64,000 bases of DNA from Saccharomycopsis fibuligera x Saccharomycopsis cf. fibuligera (GCA_001936135.1 CP012809.1:4265501-4329500), one strand, 5' to 3'; shown: positions 1-10,868, numbered from the stretch's first letter. Notes: generated by a model not told the origin, from the sequence alone. Program-made: numbers and translations.

Positions 1-132
1 AGGAGCTGGCAAGCTGGTGGCGGATTTGTCTTCTTCTGAGGTGGCGCTAGCAGTAGTGGCAGCGGTAGTGGTTGGTTCTTCAACCTTCTTAGTTTCTTCT
101 GGCTTAGTGGTTGGGGCGGTGCTGTCAGACAT
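1..132 (-). CDS. 5' end of an unidentified gene (partial)
   Basis: An open frame starts at an ATG (132-130) and runs off the left edge of the window, so only the first 44 codons are visible. The encoded segment is rich in Thr, Ala, Glu and Lys, begins MSDSTAPTTKPEE, and looks like a disordered N-terminal tail. It has no motif I can assign. It lies upstream of HAP2 in the divergent sense: both are on the minus strand, with HAP2 to its right. The function cannot be read from this piece; a Ran-binding or other acidic-tail protein would be a guess. I accept it as a gene because the frame is clean, the codon use is biased like its neighbours, and it has an ATG with a purine at -3. Confidence 0.6.
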   Translation of the reverse strand, partial: MSDSTAPTTKPEETKKVEEPTTTAATTASATSEEDKSATSLPAP

Positions 133-273
133 TATGAATAAATTATTGTATTATGTATGATATTATTATGTGGTGTGGGCAATTGACAATAATCAAATCT
201 CAATGGATGGAATCAAAAGGAGATCTGTTCTGATTGAGGAATAGATTTAAACTGTACGAAAAACTTTTACTTG

Positions 274-305
<32 letters not shown>

Positions 306-760
306 ATCGTCAGGAATAAAAAGAAAAAACAAAAAAAACAGCGAACCAATTTCCGGGACGATATTGCACGTGATGTATAATCTCTATTGCAGTTCAACTT
401 AAACACAAAACAGACTGCAGCTGCCAACATGAGACAGTCTGGCTGATTTAAAGTAAAGCAGAAACTTTCCGTTATTGTTTTTTTTTTAAAAAAAAAAAAA
501 AAAGCTCGTATACGTCAAATGTAAAGAAAAGAGAGTGAGGAAAAAATTGGAAATAGAAGCAGCTAGGAGAAGAAGAAAAAAACTCGTTAACAAAAAAACG
601 ACAAAAAGACAAAGCAGGCAAATCAAAGGAAACGCTAAAAGGACCGAGAAATGGGAAAAATAATGTACATCATCATCAATTAAAAACAAAGAATGAGAAA
701 TAAGGAAACCTGAAACGAGTATAAATTTATGATTCTATTTAATATGAAGAACTCGATTAA
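133..760. other. Intergenic: HAP2 3' side and promoter of the left-edge gene
   Basis: No convincing gene. It contains long homopolymers (A tract about 274-303, T/A tract about 476-502). The possible frames here are poly-Phe/Leu translations of A/T tracts. Confidence 0.6.
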
Positions 761-1655
761 TTATACAAGATTGGATCCATTGAAACCATCTGCATTGCCT
801 TCAATAGAAACCCTCTCATTTCCAGTACCATTATACTCGTCCTTTATTTGAATGTTCATGTTATCAATACTATTGTTACTGGCGTCGTTTTGCGCAATAT
901 TGTTGCTCATACCATTTTCTACGCCAGATTCGTTACTTCCAAAAGAAATATGAATACCCTCATTATCGTTGTTAATATTGCCGTTGCTGCCATTATTGAA
1001 GACATCAGTAGTACTTAAACCATTACCAGCACTAGCAATATTAACATTAGTGTGGATATTGCCATTTCTATTTTGGCTGTTACCATTAATCAAAATATCA
1101 TTACTATTGTCACTAGTACTGTTGTTATTATCGTTGTTGTTGCTGTTGTTCTTATTAGGATTTTGAATATTCTCATTACTGCTGTTATCGGTACTATCGT
1201 TACTGTCACCCATTGCGGTTTTTTTTTCTTGTTCTAATCTATCTCTCTCAGCAATTTCTGCCGCAGTTAAAAATCTCCCGCCTTGCCCTCTTGGTCTTCT
1301 CATAGCGTGTTTGTGTCTAGACTCATGCAAGTATGGTTTTCTGCCACGAGCCACTTTTAGGCTTTCTTCTAATTTGGCTCTAGCAATTCGTCTCTTAAGG
1401 ATTCTGTGATACTGTTTAGCATTCACGTAAAATGGTTCTTCTTGAGTAATAGCAGGTGCGGCGATTGGTGCCAGAAGATTCTGGGTATCATAAGCTGCTG
1501 CAGCAGCTGCTGCTGAAGTACCGGAAGGATCGGAAATCGAGGCAGTTGAAGATTCTCTATTCATTGATATATTGTCATTCAGATTTTGCGGCTGCTGTTG
1601 TTGCTGCGGCTGTTGTTGCTGCGGCTGTTGTGACCGTACTTGATGCTGCTGCTGC

Positions 1656-1689
<34 letters not shown>

Positions 1690-2218
1690 GCTGTTGCTGT
1701 TGTTGCAATAATTGACTCATTGGGTTATACAATGACCCATCAGCAGTAAACCCTGCACCATTATTTGAAAGCTCGTGGATATTCTGACCAGCATTATGAG
1801 TCCCATTTAGGCCTCCATTTATCACTCCAGCAACTGAGTTACTCGAGCTAAGTGCACCTCCATCAAGGGCAGAGACTGGACCTGCAGCAGAGTTGGACAA
1901 TTGAGCACGGAAGATCTGATCATTACGATCAGAATACGAGTTCACCACATCCATTATATTTGTGTTATCATTCAGTTGCAGGCTAACAACACTGTTTGCA
2001 CCAGGATTTGCCTGTTGTTGTTGCGGTGGTAGGGCAGGTTGCTGCTGTTGTTGTGGATGGTGTTGATGAACGGGATTGACATTGACATTACCACCTGGGG
2101 TCTCGCTAGTGTCCCCCGGGGAGGTAAAAAACTGTTTGTTTTTGGACGCGTCCTGGGGGTCAAAGTAAGCGGCATACTGGGCGTAGGAGTTATTCTGGTT
2201 TGGAGATATAGAAGCCAT
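761..2218 (-). CDS. HAP2: HAP2, CCAAT-binding complex subunit (NF-YA)
   Basis: The 485-residue protein carries the conserved NF-YA core at about residues 260-325 (plus positions about 1241-1440). The subunit-association helix contains [18 protein letters not shown], and the DNA-binding part contains [19 protein letters not shown] and GGRF. In yeasts Hap2 joins Hap3 and Hap5 (and Hap4-type activators) on CCAAT boxes and controls respiratory and iron-related genes in the nucleus. The N-terminal half is low complexity, with a run of about 20 Gln near residue 175. The C-terminal third is Asn/Ser-rich. The protein is longer than Saccharomyces Hap2 because of these tracts. The start at 2218 is an ATG just inside a purine-rich leader holding a GATGA repeat. 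The core makes the identification secure; the flanks are disordered. Confidence 0.95.
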
Positions 2219-2260
2219 TTTCTTCCTATCTTTATAAAGAGAAATTAGTCGGTCTTGAAA

Positions 2261-2286
2261 GATGAGATGAGATGAGATGAGATGAG
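2261..2286. repeat. (GATGA)n microsatellite in the HAP2 leader
   Basis: About five perfect copies of GATGA lie 43-68 bases upstream of the HAP2 start codon, probably inside its 5' untranslated leader. Confidence 0.8.
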
Positions 2287-2653
2287 GTTTTAGTTTTTCG
2301 TGGTAGTGGCAGGCGAACGAATCACAGAAGACCTTTGAAGTGGAGCATCCCGCTGTGTGTAGTGTGTAGCGATGTGAGAAGAAAATGGTGGAAAAGAAAA
2401 ATAAAAAAGCGGTGACTAATGTGATTGGTCAGGAAGGTGCACGGGTGTGGAAGCGTGCGCAAGGGCGCTCATAACCTGTTGTGTTGGGGTGGAAACTTGT
2501 TATGCAATATTTGTCATTGTTTACATAATACATAGAGGTGATATAACTATAATACGTACTCAAATAAGTAGTGCTAAGTAATACTTTCAGTGATAATCAA
2601 TAATCCCATTCTTCTATTTGTACTGACAGTCATTCAAATTAGAAAACACATAT
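2287..2653. other. Intergenic: HAP2 promoter / BNA6 3' region
   Basis: No gene seen. It contains a mixed-composition stretch followed by AT-rich sequence near the BNA6 stop. I found no motif I would assert. Confidence 0.5.
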
Positions 2654-3559
2654 TCATTTCACAATCTTTAAACTGAAGTCAGCAATAGCCGTACCTTGGT
2701 GGATGGAGCTGGTGGAGTAGATGTCTATGGTATTACTCAAATAAGTGCCAATATTCTCCAGCGTCAACCCACCAGAACATTCCAACAAGAATGCTTTGTT
2801 GCTGTTGTTCCACTTATCTCTAATACTTTGTGCTGCAATTTTCAATCCTTCACCAGTGAAATTATCCAACATTATGATATCTGCTCCGGCCTCAATTGCC
2901 TCGTTGGCCTCGGCTTCACTTTGCACCTCAACTTCGATCTTAACACTAAAACCACCAACTTTTCTAGCGCTTTCCACCGCTTTGGTAATTGATCCAACAG
3001 ACCAAATATGGTTGTCCTTAAGCATGATCATGTTGGACAAATCATAACGATGTGGGTCACATCCACCAATAATCATTGAATACTTGTCAACCAATCTAAA
3101 ACCTGGGGTGGTCTTTCTGGTCCCTGCAATAATCCCCTTATAGCCAGATTTTCTAGCTAAAGTAATCACTTCGTGACTCTTGGTAGCAATCCCTGAAGAT
3201 CTTGAAATAATGTTCAATGAAAGTCTCTCGGCAAGCAATATCTTGCGCACTTCAGTATTGGTGATCTTAGCGACAATAATTTTACCGTCTTGACCATCTT
3301 TTTCTGGATTCAAATAGTCGCCATCTTTGTAGAACCACTCGATGTTAGTGATCCCCACTTGTTTGTAAAGCTCTTTGGCAAATACCACCCCACTCAAGAT
3401 ACATTCTTGTTTGCAGTACAAGTTGGCATTATTCAAGGTATCGCCCACAACATAACCGCCGTAGTCGAAGGATGCAACGTCTTCGGAGAGCCAGTAGGTA
3501 ATTGTCTGTTTCCACTGGCCGTTTATTGGTAAGAGGTGCTCGAAGTTAAGATCAGACAT
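2654..3559 (-). CDS. BNA6: Quinolinate phosphoribosyltransferase (NAD synthesis)
   Basis: This 301-residue protein matches the full length of nicotinate-nucleotide pyrophosphorylase (carboxylating). The enzyme converts quinolinate and PRPP to nicotinate mononucleotide, CO2 and pyrophosphate in the kynurenine route to NAD. Family motifs visible are [34 protein letters not shown], and near the end [10 protein letters not shown] and [11 protein letters not shown] followed by DFSLK. The ATG at 3559 gives the usual N-terminal length. One in-frame CTG (plus 2759-2761) falls in the SGGLT-x-EN motif. Homologues often have Leu there but other residues also occur, so it does not settle the decoding of CTG. 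Nothing is missing or fused. Confidence 0.93.
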   Translation of the reverse strand: MSDLNFEHLLPINGQWKQTITYWLSEDVASFDYGGYVVGDTLNNANLYCKQECILSGVVFAKELYKQVGITNIEWFYKDGDYLNPEKDGQDGKIIVAKITNTEVRKILLAERLSLNIISRSSGIATKSHEVITLARKSGYKGIIAGTRKTTPGFRLVDKYSMIIGGCDPHRYDLSNMIMLKDNHIWSVGSITKAVESARKVGGFSVKIEVEVQSEAEANEAIEAGADIIMLDNFTGEGLKIAAQSIRDKWNNSNKAFLLECSGGLTLENIGTYLSNTIDIYSTSSIHQGTAIADFSLKIVK

Positions 3560-3946
3560 TTTTGGATTGCTAAGTTTAAAAGAGATACTCTAATTCTCTC
3601 TGTTGGGTATCTGTAACAGATAATGAATTGCCATGGCCTTATATATATATCTTATTTGATCAATTGTCAAAACGCAAAAAAACCCAACGGCTGCAGCCGC
3701 CCCGGGGAGAATTTACAAAGTTATGAGTCATGTGATGTCTTATCATGTGAGTATGACTTTCGACTTGTTTTTCTCTTTGTTCCCAATTTGCATTTTTAAA
3801 TTTTTCTTTTTTTCCAGTTTTTCTGAGCTACTAGATTCGGCAAATATTAACTGGTTATGCTGAAAATAATTATACAGTAACACACGCGCAATCAGCAAAT
3901 TGTCAATATTCCAACAATAATCAGTCATTAGTTGTAATTGCTAAAA
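3560..3946. other. Divergent promoter region BNA6 / LOT5-like gene
   Basis: 387 bases between two divergent starts. A TATA-like TATATATAT stretch lies near 3641-3650 on the BNA6 side. No additional gene. Confidence 0.5.
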
Positions 3947-5023
3947 ATGGCAATACTGTTTGTCAACGTCAAACCGTCCATTGAGAATGTTGATCCGTTT
4001 CGCAAATATCAACAATCTACGCCCTCCACTTTTTCACTCCAAGAGAACCCCATTCTTTATGGCGGTGGCCGAAACTGGAAATTTACAATCCTAAACAATA
4101 GCAGTGACGATAACAACAACACACAGCCACAGCAGCCTTCAATGCTGCTGCTTCAGAAGCAATTATCTGAAAAAGGTATTTTAATCCCTGAGGCTGGCCT
4201 CATAGTTGATGTTTTTGTACTTAATAGCTGTCTTATCCTTTGGCTCAATGCAGCAGATTTTGGAATTGAGCTACTGTATCAACAAGTGATATTACATGCG
4301 TTGCATAAAAACAAAGATAATAGACTGTTATTATATTTGCAATTGAAAGATGATGATGAGGAAGAAGAATTGATTGAAGCAGAATTGATTCCTGTGCTGT
4401 CAACGAATACTAAGACATCAGTGTCATCAACTGACAATACTTTACCAACACCAGAAACAACATCAAGCACGGCGACAACACAGCGGCCTGTAGACGATAA
4501 TAACAGCAGCAACAACATTAATAATGCCATTATTGATAATGGCTCAGAAACGCTCTTCACTAGCCATTTTTTTGGCCCAATCAATCATAGTGACAAACTA
4601 GTAGAAAACACTTTTAGCGCCCTTTCTAAATGTTCTGCATTCCATTTTGATCCAGACTCTGACATCAATGACGAAACACATAATGACAATAATAGTGATG
4701 AGGCAAACCAAGGCATTTTCGACTTTCCAATAATAGATAATACGGGCAGTTTGAATGCTACCAACAACAATGATGCAAACGATAATGATGATGATAATGA
4801 TGATAATGATGATGATGACGATGTTTTAATAAATACTGCTGGCCAAGCTGATGATATTGACGTGTGTAATGATGATTCTCATTCTATTCATGGCTCAGAT
4901 AGTGTGCGTCATGATGCCGCACTTGAGGTAAAGATACAGAATGCAGGAACGGGAACAGTAAGACAGAGAGATGATGATGGTGATGAACAGCTGCTGGAAA
5001 ATCAAAAGGTACGCAGATTATGA
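3947..5023 (+). CDS. LOT5: LOT5-like protein (pICln/Voldacs family)
   Basis: The protein has about 358 residues from the ATG at 3947; an upstream TTG at 3938 is not a likely start. The first 60 residues carry the pattern VNVKPSIENVDPF ... NPILYGGGRNW, which I recall from the fungal Lot5 family. This family is distantly related to the pICln chloride-conductance regulator and splicing-assembly chaperone. The middle (about 65-125) has the hydrophobic strands of the PH-like fold, including LIVDVFVLNSCLILWL. The C-terminal half is disordered and acidic, with an Asn/Asp run at about residues 270-290, as in pICln tails. The cellular role of Lot5 is poorly known; Saccharomyces LOT5 responds to low temperature. 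The family call is from recalled motif similarity. Confidence 0.65.
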   Translation: MAILFVNVKPSIENVDPFRKYQQSTPSTFSLQENPILYGGGRNWKFTILNNSSDDNNNTQPQQPSMLLLQKQLSEKGILIPEAGLIVDVFVLNSCLILWLNAADFGIELLYQQVILHALHKNKDNRLLLYLQLKDDDEEEELIEAELIPVLSTNTKTSVSSTDNTLPTPETTSSTATTQRPVDDNNSSNNINNAIIDNGSETLFTSHFFGPINHSDKLVENTFSALSKCSAFHFDPDSDINDETHNDNNSDEANQGIFDFPIIDNTGSLNATNNNDANDNDDDNDDNDDDDDVLINTAGQADDIDVCNDDSHSIHGSDSVRHDAALEVKIQNAGTGTVRQRDDDGDEQLLENQKVRRL

Positions 5024-5370
5024 ATAGTTTGAAATCACAAATACAAAGGCTGGCTACTTTGATAATTATAGCATATTATAATAGATGACTTGTACAACTG
5101 AAAAGAATAACTTTTCTCTTATGAAACCTATGTTATGAGTCGTAAAACATGTGGGAAATCAATAAAATGGAATAACAAATGGAAATGAATGTGGAAGCAA
5201 ACTTGGAATAGTAATCAAAAAAGAAACACAAAAAAGTAAAAAACTGTGTAAATAACAATCAAATAAAAAGTAATTAAAAAGTTGGAACTAACAATCAAAA
5301 AAAAAAAAAAAAAAAAAAAACGTTGGAACAATTACATGAAAGAATAGGAAAATAAAAACTAATAATGCTA
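5024..5370. other. Convergent 3' ends of LOT5-like gene and GRR1
   Basis: AT-rich region between two convergent genes, with an A tract at about 5299-5320. No gene seen. Confidence 0.5.
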
Positions 5371-7779
5371 TCAATCGACGTCCTCACTCATGGATATATC
5401 ATCATTTGGATTCAAAGTGTTGTTATTGTTGTTACTATTACTCATGTTAACATCTGCGATACTGGTTCCATTTCTAAGGTTTTCAAGGTTACCAGAAATA
5501 AAGCTTTCCGGTACTGGAGTCGATGTTTGCGTAAACGCATTATTCCATTGGAAATTATGTCCCACGCCCGCTCTTCCTGAGTCAACTGCAGGACCAAAAT
5601 TTAAGCTGTCGCCTCTATTATTAGGATTGACATTTACAGACCAGTAGCCACCACCAGTATGTATTTGCCTTTGTTGCTCTTGCGGTTGCGACTGTTGTTG
5701 TTGTTGTTGTTGCTGCTGCTGTTGCTGCTGTTGCTGTAGCTGTAGCTGTTGTAATTGCCGCTGCTGTTGTTGTTCGAGCGAAAGTTGAAATTCGGTATTG
5801 TTAAGTTCAAGATTTGAGCCTCGTGGGGAGTTTCTGAATAAGTTTTGGAGGATTTGAGACTGTTCAGAGGCAGAACTCACCCCATTGCTAGCAGTACCTG
5901 TACTTAAGTTATTCAACTGGTTACTAGCATTGTCATTACCTACCCCACCAGTAACAGGAGCACCACCGGACGCCACGCTGACATTGTTACTATTACTATT
6001 ATTATTATTGTCGTTGTTGTTGTTGAATAATCTCCGCTGATGATCCAACAAGGCCTGCTGTTGAATGAGTTGAAAATGTTGCATTTGCTGACGAGTTTGT
6101 GGAATTATAACTGGGCGCCCTTGCTGATTTGAAAACATAGTACGAGATGCCTGCATATTGATATTTTCCTCGGATGGGTATATCAGAGATAAGTGGTCCC
6201 GGAGCTTTTTCACACCATTGCCACTAAACACACAAAATAATGACCTTTGATGAGCAGTAAACTCTTCGGGTGGATCACGGCAAAATCTCTTGAAATCAGG
6301 CCTCAAAAATGACAGAATACCGGTTAAAGACAAGTGGGTAAGTTTTGGGCAAGACTGAAGAAGTAAATATATCGGATGAGTTGATAATTGTGTGCAGTAT
6401 GATAAATGCACTCTTTCAAGAGTATCACCAGGACCCCTTTTTTCAACAAGTTCAACAATCCCTTGATCAGTAATGTGAATGCATTTCACTAATCCAATTC
6501 TCTTGAGTCTAGGCAAATTGGCCAATTCAACAACAGATGCGTTAGTAAGTTGCGTGCAACAAGCTAAATCAATATATTGTAGTCTGTAACAACTGCTAAC
6601 CAATAATTTAACTCCAAAATCTGTGATATTCGAACAATGGCCTAAATGTATGTAATGTAAAGATTTGTTAAGAGTAGCTAATGCTCTTAATGACGCATCA
6701 GTAATATTCAAGCATTTGGATAATACCACATTTCTAAGTCTTGGTGCACATTGAACAATTTTTTCTATAGACCGATCAGTAATATATAAGCAGTCGGTAA
6801 AATCAATGATCCTCAAACGATTCAAAAATTGAATGTCAGGCAACAGCTTGAAAATATTATCTGACACGTTTTTGTTTTGAGATATTCTGAATTCTCTCAA
6901 TTGCTCCAAATTGTGAAAAACCTTAATCAAGGAGCTATCAGTAACATTTGGACAACCGTGAAGATCAATTTCTACCACATACTTGAAATTTTTGGATAAT
7001 TCATCAATGGCTAAATCGTTTATGTTATCGCTTTTAGTCAACTTTATTCTTTTCAAGAACGGACAATGCTTAAACAAGTTTATTATTGATTCGTTGGAAA
7101 CATTCCCTGCGTCTGGGGCGTAAACACCTTGTAACCTTGGAGAGTTTTCTGCCAACGCATCAAAGATTTCGCTAGAAATGTTTTTGACTCCAGACATATC
7201 TATTGATTGTAGTTTTGAGCAGTTTTTCAATATTTGGGCAATAGCGCCACTTGACAACTTATTACAGTTGACTAAAGTCAATCTTTCAAGGTTTGAAAGG
7301 TTTTGAAACTTTAACAAAAATTCGTCCTCCACGTAATTAGAAATGAAACATAAGTTCAAACGGCGAATAAAAGAGTGGTAGTTAAGAAAAGTATCATTCG
7401 GATCAGCATCAAGAACTGTTTGTATCTGCTTGAATGCTTTCTTGGACTGGAGCTTTGGTCTAAACCAAATAAGTTCAATCAACAACTGTGCCCAGTATTT
7501 GCACACGGGCAACAAGGACACTAAATCCGATTTTTCTTTAAAAAAAGAAAAAATGAGAATGAGTATTTCTGGAGGCAAGACAAATATTGAGGATAAATCC
7601 TGCTGTGTATATGGATGCAATGGTTTGATTATTGGGGAGTCGCCATCTTCGTACTCATCGGTCATGCGTGAGTGTTTTTGATTTGATTTTGTGAGCATTG
7701 GAGACTTTATGGATAAGGAATTCTCAGAGCTAGATTCGTCAGAAGACTCTGATGACACGTAATTTGTGGCTCCGCTCAT
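5371..7779 (-). CDS. GRR1: GRR1, F-box/LRR subunit of SCF ubiquitin ligase
   Basis: The 802-residue protein starts at the ATG at 7779; the frame is open upstream to 7818 only through a TTG. An F-box occupies about residues 65-110 (LPPEILILIFSFFKEKSDL ... VCKYWAQLL). It is followed by a long array of leucine-rich repeats (about 165-500) with the typical CxNITDxSL and CxQLTNASV units. This order is that of Grr1, which recruits phosphorylated substrates such as G1 cyclins and glucose-signalling regulators to SCF via Skp1. The C-terminal 300 residues are disordered, Asn/Gln-rich, with a Gln run coded at about 5690-5750. In Candida species Grr1 also affects morphology; that is family knowledge and not visible here. 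Confidence 0.93.
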   Translation of the reverse strand: MSGATNYVSSESSDESSSENSLSIKSPMLTKSNQKHSRMTDEYEDGDSPIIKPLHPYTQQDLSSIFVLPPEILILIFSFFKEKSDLVSLLPVCKYWAQLLIELIWFRPKLQSKKAFKQIQTVLDADPNDTFLNYHSFIRRLNLCFISNYVEDEFLLKFQNLSNLERLTLVNCNKLSSGAIAQILKNCSKLQSIDMSGVKNISSEIFDALAENSPRLQGVYAPDAGNVSNESIINLFKHCPFLKRIKLTKSDNINDLAIDELSKNFKYVVEIDLHGCPNVTDSSLIKVFHNLEQLREFRISQNKNVSDNIFKLLPDIQFLNRLRIIDFTDCLYITDRSIEKIVQCAPRLRNVVLSKCLNITDASLRALATLNKSLHYIHLGHCSNITDFGVKLLVSSCYRLQYIDLACCTQLTNASVVELANLPRLKRIGLVKCIHITDQGIVELVEKRGPGDTLERVHLSYCTQLSTHPIYLLLQSCPKLTHLSLTGILSFLRPDFKRFCRDPPEEFTAHQRSLFCVFSGNGVKKLRDHLSLIYPSEENINMQASRTMFSNQQGRPVIIPQTRQQMQHFQLIQQQALLDHQRRLFNNNNDNNNNSNSNNVSVASGGAPVTGGVGNDNASNQLNNLSTGTASNGVSSASEQSQILQNLFRNSPRGSNLELNNTEFQLSLEQQQQRQLQQLQLQQQQQQQQQQQQQQQSQPQEQQRQIHTGGGYWSVNVNPNNRGDSLNFGPAVDSGRAGVGHNFQWNNAFTQTSTPVPESFISGNLENLRNGTSIADVNMSNSNNNNNTLNPNDDISMSEDVD

Positions 7780-8426
7780 TTCTGAATCAAGAGAGCTAAG
7801 GTTGAAACGGCCAATCAATTACCTGGGAAGAATAGTGGTGAATGCTGGATGTATTGAAACGAAATCCGATACACAATCAAAGACAAAAAAAGATGTTCCA
7901 GAGTAAAAAGAAACAGATGGAACCAACGAAGAGAAGAAAAAAAAATAAAATAAATAAATAAAAAAAAAAAAAAAAAAAAAACAGAAATAAAAACGTAAGC
8001 AGGGAGAAAAGGGACGGCTGTAGATTCAGTCAATGCACCTCTGCAAACAGGTTGATGGATTGATGAGGAAGAGCAGGAAGCTTTGAAGGCAACACAATGC
8101 TGGGGCAACACACAACACAACTGGCCAGGAGGAAGAGTAAATACAGAAGTGTCGTAGTGCTCGCAGAGGAATCCAAACACTGACTGCTGGAAGGGCCTGT
8201 CAGCTGACTGCGTATCTCGCGTGTCTGTGGCAAAAGACATATCAGAGGGCGGGTTACCCCGTGAACCTGCCACTAAGCGCCCACTGACAGCATCTCAACA
8301 TGCGACGGAAAGGAAAAGGAAGTGACATGATGAGGGCTCTAGTGAACAGAAATAGCTACAATAGCAAGACAGTAGTTGAACGTCAATTATTTATTATCGT
8401 AATGCGTGATTTATAAGTCATGCCAT
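7780..8426. other. GRR1 leader/promoter and SPT21-like 3' region
   Basis: 647 bases without a gene I can support. The minus strand is open in part of this stretch, but the translation has a poly-Phe run from an A tract (7961-7981) and no family resemblance. It more likely holds a long GRR1 leader with upstream ATGs. Confidence 0.5.
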
Positions 8427-10790
8427 TCACTGAATAGTTAGTTGCGCCTGGCTTGCGCTGTTGTCTACTATTTCTTCTGCCGGCTTAAGCGACACGGAAT
8501 CTAATGGCGACGACGGCACGGACGAAGAGTTTGGATGAACCAAATGTCGCTTTGTGAGCCCCAAGTTGCTATCATCACTGTTGAGTTGATGCGTGTTGCT
8601 GCTTGGGTCATCACTAGTCATTTCAGCTTCTAATTCCATAGCTTCTTCTTCATCTTCGTCATCATCATCATCGCAGAGCTCAGTTTGATTCGTAGGTTTG
8701 TCCATAGGAGAGCTGTAGACTGATTTGTTTTCCTCCTCACTTTCAATTTGCTTCAAAGTCTTTGTCAAATTGGATAATTTTTTAGTGGGCTGCGATAAAT
8801 ATGAGCCAGTAGGATCGAACGCTGAGCTGCCCAAGCCATAATCCACAATATTATTGGACTTGGCGCTTTGCAATTTTGGATCTTGATGTCCTATCAAATC
8901 TTGCAAGGACTTATCAAAATCAAAGCCAAAATCGCTAGGTGCGTTTGCTGTGGTGTGCGACATATGAGGGGTGTTTGGATTAGATCCTAGAGATTTTAAT
9001 ATACTAGAAAGCCACTTGGAGTTTGGAGATTGTGAGGCAAGTGGGCTTGTAGACAAGCTGAAAAACAGTGTGTCCTTCTTTGGGGTTGCCATCAAATAGC
9101 TCAAGTCTTCGTTGTGTGGCAACCTATCAGCACTTTCGGGAAGTGCTGTAGAGATTGTGTTGTTGCTGTTGCCGTTGCCGTTGCTGTTGCCATTGCCGTT
9201 GTTTTTATTGTTGTTTTTATTGTGCTGTGATTTTTCTGAGGGCTTTTTACCCTTAGTCTTCTTGTTATAATCAGTAAGACTTTTAGAGTTGCGTTTAGTT
9301 TTAGGAGTAGCTTTGGGTTTTTCTGAGGGCGAAATGTTGTCATTAAGGAGATCCACAGGATCATAAATCTGATACTTATCATAGATTGGTGAGGAGTGCA
9401 CTGTTTGATTTCTAACTCTTGATGCTTGTCTTTCCTTACTCATTGCCGATCTGTTCATGGCTAATGCTTCTGCTATGTTTCCTATAGGAGTGGATTTTGC
9501 CTTCTTTACGTTTTCAGAAGAGCTTGCAGCGAGACCAATTTCTTCATCTTTACCTTTCATTGACGTAATCTTCTTCTTTTTCGGTTTCTTGATACCTTTG
9601 CTTTGAGTACCATTCTTACCTTCAGATTTGTGAGCGGGCTTCATCATGTCATACATTTTATAGTATTCATCACATTCCTTGCAAATAAGTCCTTCAGAAA
9701 TATTGATGGTATCAGAGGCAGACGGCCTGAACCAGGCCCATTGAGCTGATCTTTCAGTCTTGCAGTTTATACATGCAGGAGATGTGGGCTGGTCGTTAAA
9801 TGAGTCTGCTTCTAGTAGTTTTTCCTTGATGCTTGAGTCTGAATTAGGCTGTTTCTTTTTAAGCCTTTGGGACAGCTGGGCCTTCGTATTGTATTTCAGG
9901 CTTTTGCCCTCACCACTGTTGTTACTACTGCTTGAGCGTTGCTTGTCAGCCATTTTGATCCTGTTTATTATCGAGTTAGGATTATGGATGGGCACACCCG
10001 TGTTTGCTGTTCCATTGTGCTGATTGATGGTATTATTGTTGAAAACTGGAAGCGACAATGTTCTTGCTGCTTTTGGGGCCTTCTTAGGGTTTGTTTTCCG
10101 AGTGGGTAGGTTGAAATTATTGGACATATGCGTATGATTTGATTTTGGTGGTGACATTAACACGTCCTTGAAAAAACTTTTGAATTCCAACTTTACTTCT
10201 AAGCACAAAGAATTATTGTTCACGTATTGTTTCATGTCTTCTTCCACTATAATCTCGCCGTAATCCGTTCTATCGGTACTGAGTTTATTGGTCAAATTCA
10301 AATTCTGACCAAGGTCATCGTCTTCATCGCATGCAAAAAGGTTCAAATTTTTCAGTATACTACCAGCAATTATTGGCCTTTCCAAGTTACTTGGCTCCGA
10401 TTTGCCATCCCTTATTCCGCTTTCGCCGCCTTTCCTCGTTGTAATATCACGTAATTGTTGTGAGCCAAGTAACTTTTCCACAGACCCGTATCCCACCAAC
10501 GGGCTTTCGGTTTCCAAAATGTCCTTATTGTATACAGAGTAGTCTAAACTCGTGTTACTCTTATGTATTGAGTCACTTTTGCTCAGCTGGAACAATTCTG
10601 GACTGGATTGAATTGCCAACGCCACGCACTTTTTCAAACTGACTAGGGCAATTATTTTAGGCAGCGGTTCGTTATGTTTTTGGATTTTTAGCACTTTGAA
10701 GCCAAAATTAGGAATCTTTGCCACAGATGACTTGAAAAGATAGAGATTATTGCTATCATTGTTCAACGAATATAGTATCTTGACTATCAT
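8427..10790 (-). CDS. SPT21: SPT21/Ams2-like protein with divergent GATA-type finger
   Basis: 787 residues. The N-terminal 130 residues (MIVKILYSLNNDSNNLYLF ... LKKCVALAIQSSPELF ... LDYSVYNKDILETESPLVG) resemble the conserved N-terminal region of Spt21 and of fission-yeast Ams2, nuclear regulators of histone gene transcription. At about residues 338-378 a Cys4 motif follows the order CINCKTERSAQW ... GLICKECDEYYK, which is GATA-finger-like. The spacing is C-x2-C-x26-C-x2-C, longer than the usual 17-20 residue loop. The rest is disordered with Lys-rich, Asn-rich and acidic stretches (DDDDDEDEEEA near the C terminus). An MCB-like ACGCGT lies 79 bases upstream, which would fit G1/S expression. 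The name rests on recalled similarity; 'GATA-like factor' is the safer description. Confidence 0.6.
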   Translation of the reverse strand: MIVKILYSLNNDSNNLYLFKSSVAKIPNFGFKVLKIQKHNEPLPKIIALVSLKKCVALAIQSSPELFQLSKSDSIHKSNTSLDYSVYNKDILETESPLVGYGSVEKLLGSQQLRDITTRKGGESGIRDGKSEPSNLERPIIAGSILKNLNLFACDEDDDLGQNLNLTNKLSTDRTDYGEIIVEEDMKQYVNNNSLCLEVKLEFKSFFKDVLMSPPKSNHTHMSNNFNLPTRKTNPKKAPKAARTLSLPVFNNNTINQHNGTANTGVPIHNPNSIINRIKMADKQRSSSSNNSGEGKSLKYNTKAQLSQRLKKKQPNSDSSIKEKLLEADSFNDQPTSPACINCKTERSAQWAWFRPSASDTINISEGLICKECDEYYKMYDMMKPAHKSEGKNGTQSKGIKKPKKKKITSMKGKDEEIGLAASSSENVKKAKSTPIGNIAEALAMNRSAMSKERQASRVRNQTVHSSPIYDKYQIYDPVDLLNDNISPSEKPKATPKTKRNSKSLTDYNKKTKGKKPSEKSQHNKNNNKNNGNGNSNGNGNSNNTISTALPESADRLPHNEDLSYLMATPKKDTLFFSLSTSPLASQSPNSKWLSSILKSLGSNPNTPHMSHTTANAPSDFGFDFDKSLQDLIGHQDPKLQSAKSNNIVDYGLGSSAFDPTGSYLSQPTKKLSNLTKTLKQIESEEENKSVYSSPMDKPTNQTELCDDDDDEDEEEAMELEAEMTSDDPSSNTHQLNSDDSNLGLTKRHLVHPNSSSVPSSPLDSVSLKPAEEIVDNSASQAQLTIQ

Positions 10791-10868
10791 TATTCTTGTC
10801 TGTGTGGTAATCGTTTTGCAATGCTTTATCGTTAAGAAGAGGAAAAAAAAAAAAAAAAAGAGAAAGAG

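Noticed and set aside
7815-8273. Long minus-strand open frame upstream of GRR1
   Set aside because: It begins with GTG, contains a poly-Phe run from an A tract and resembles no protein; more likely leader sequence.
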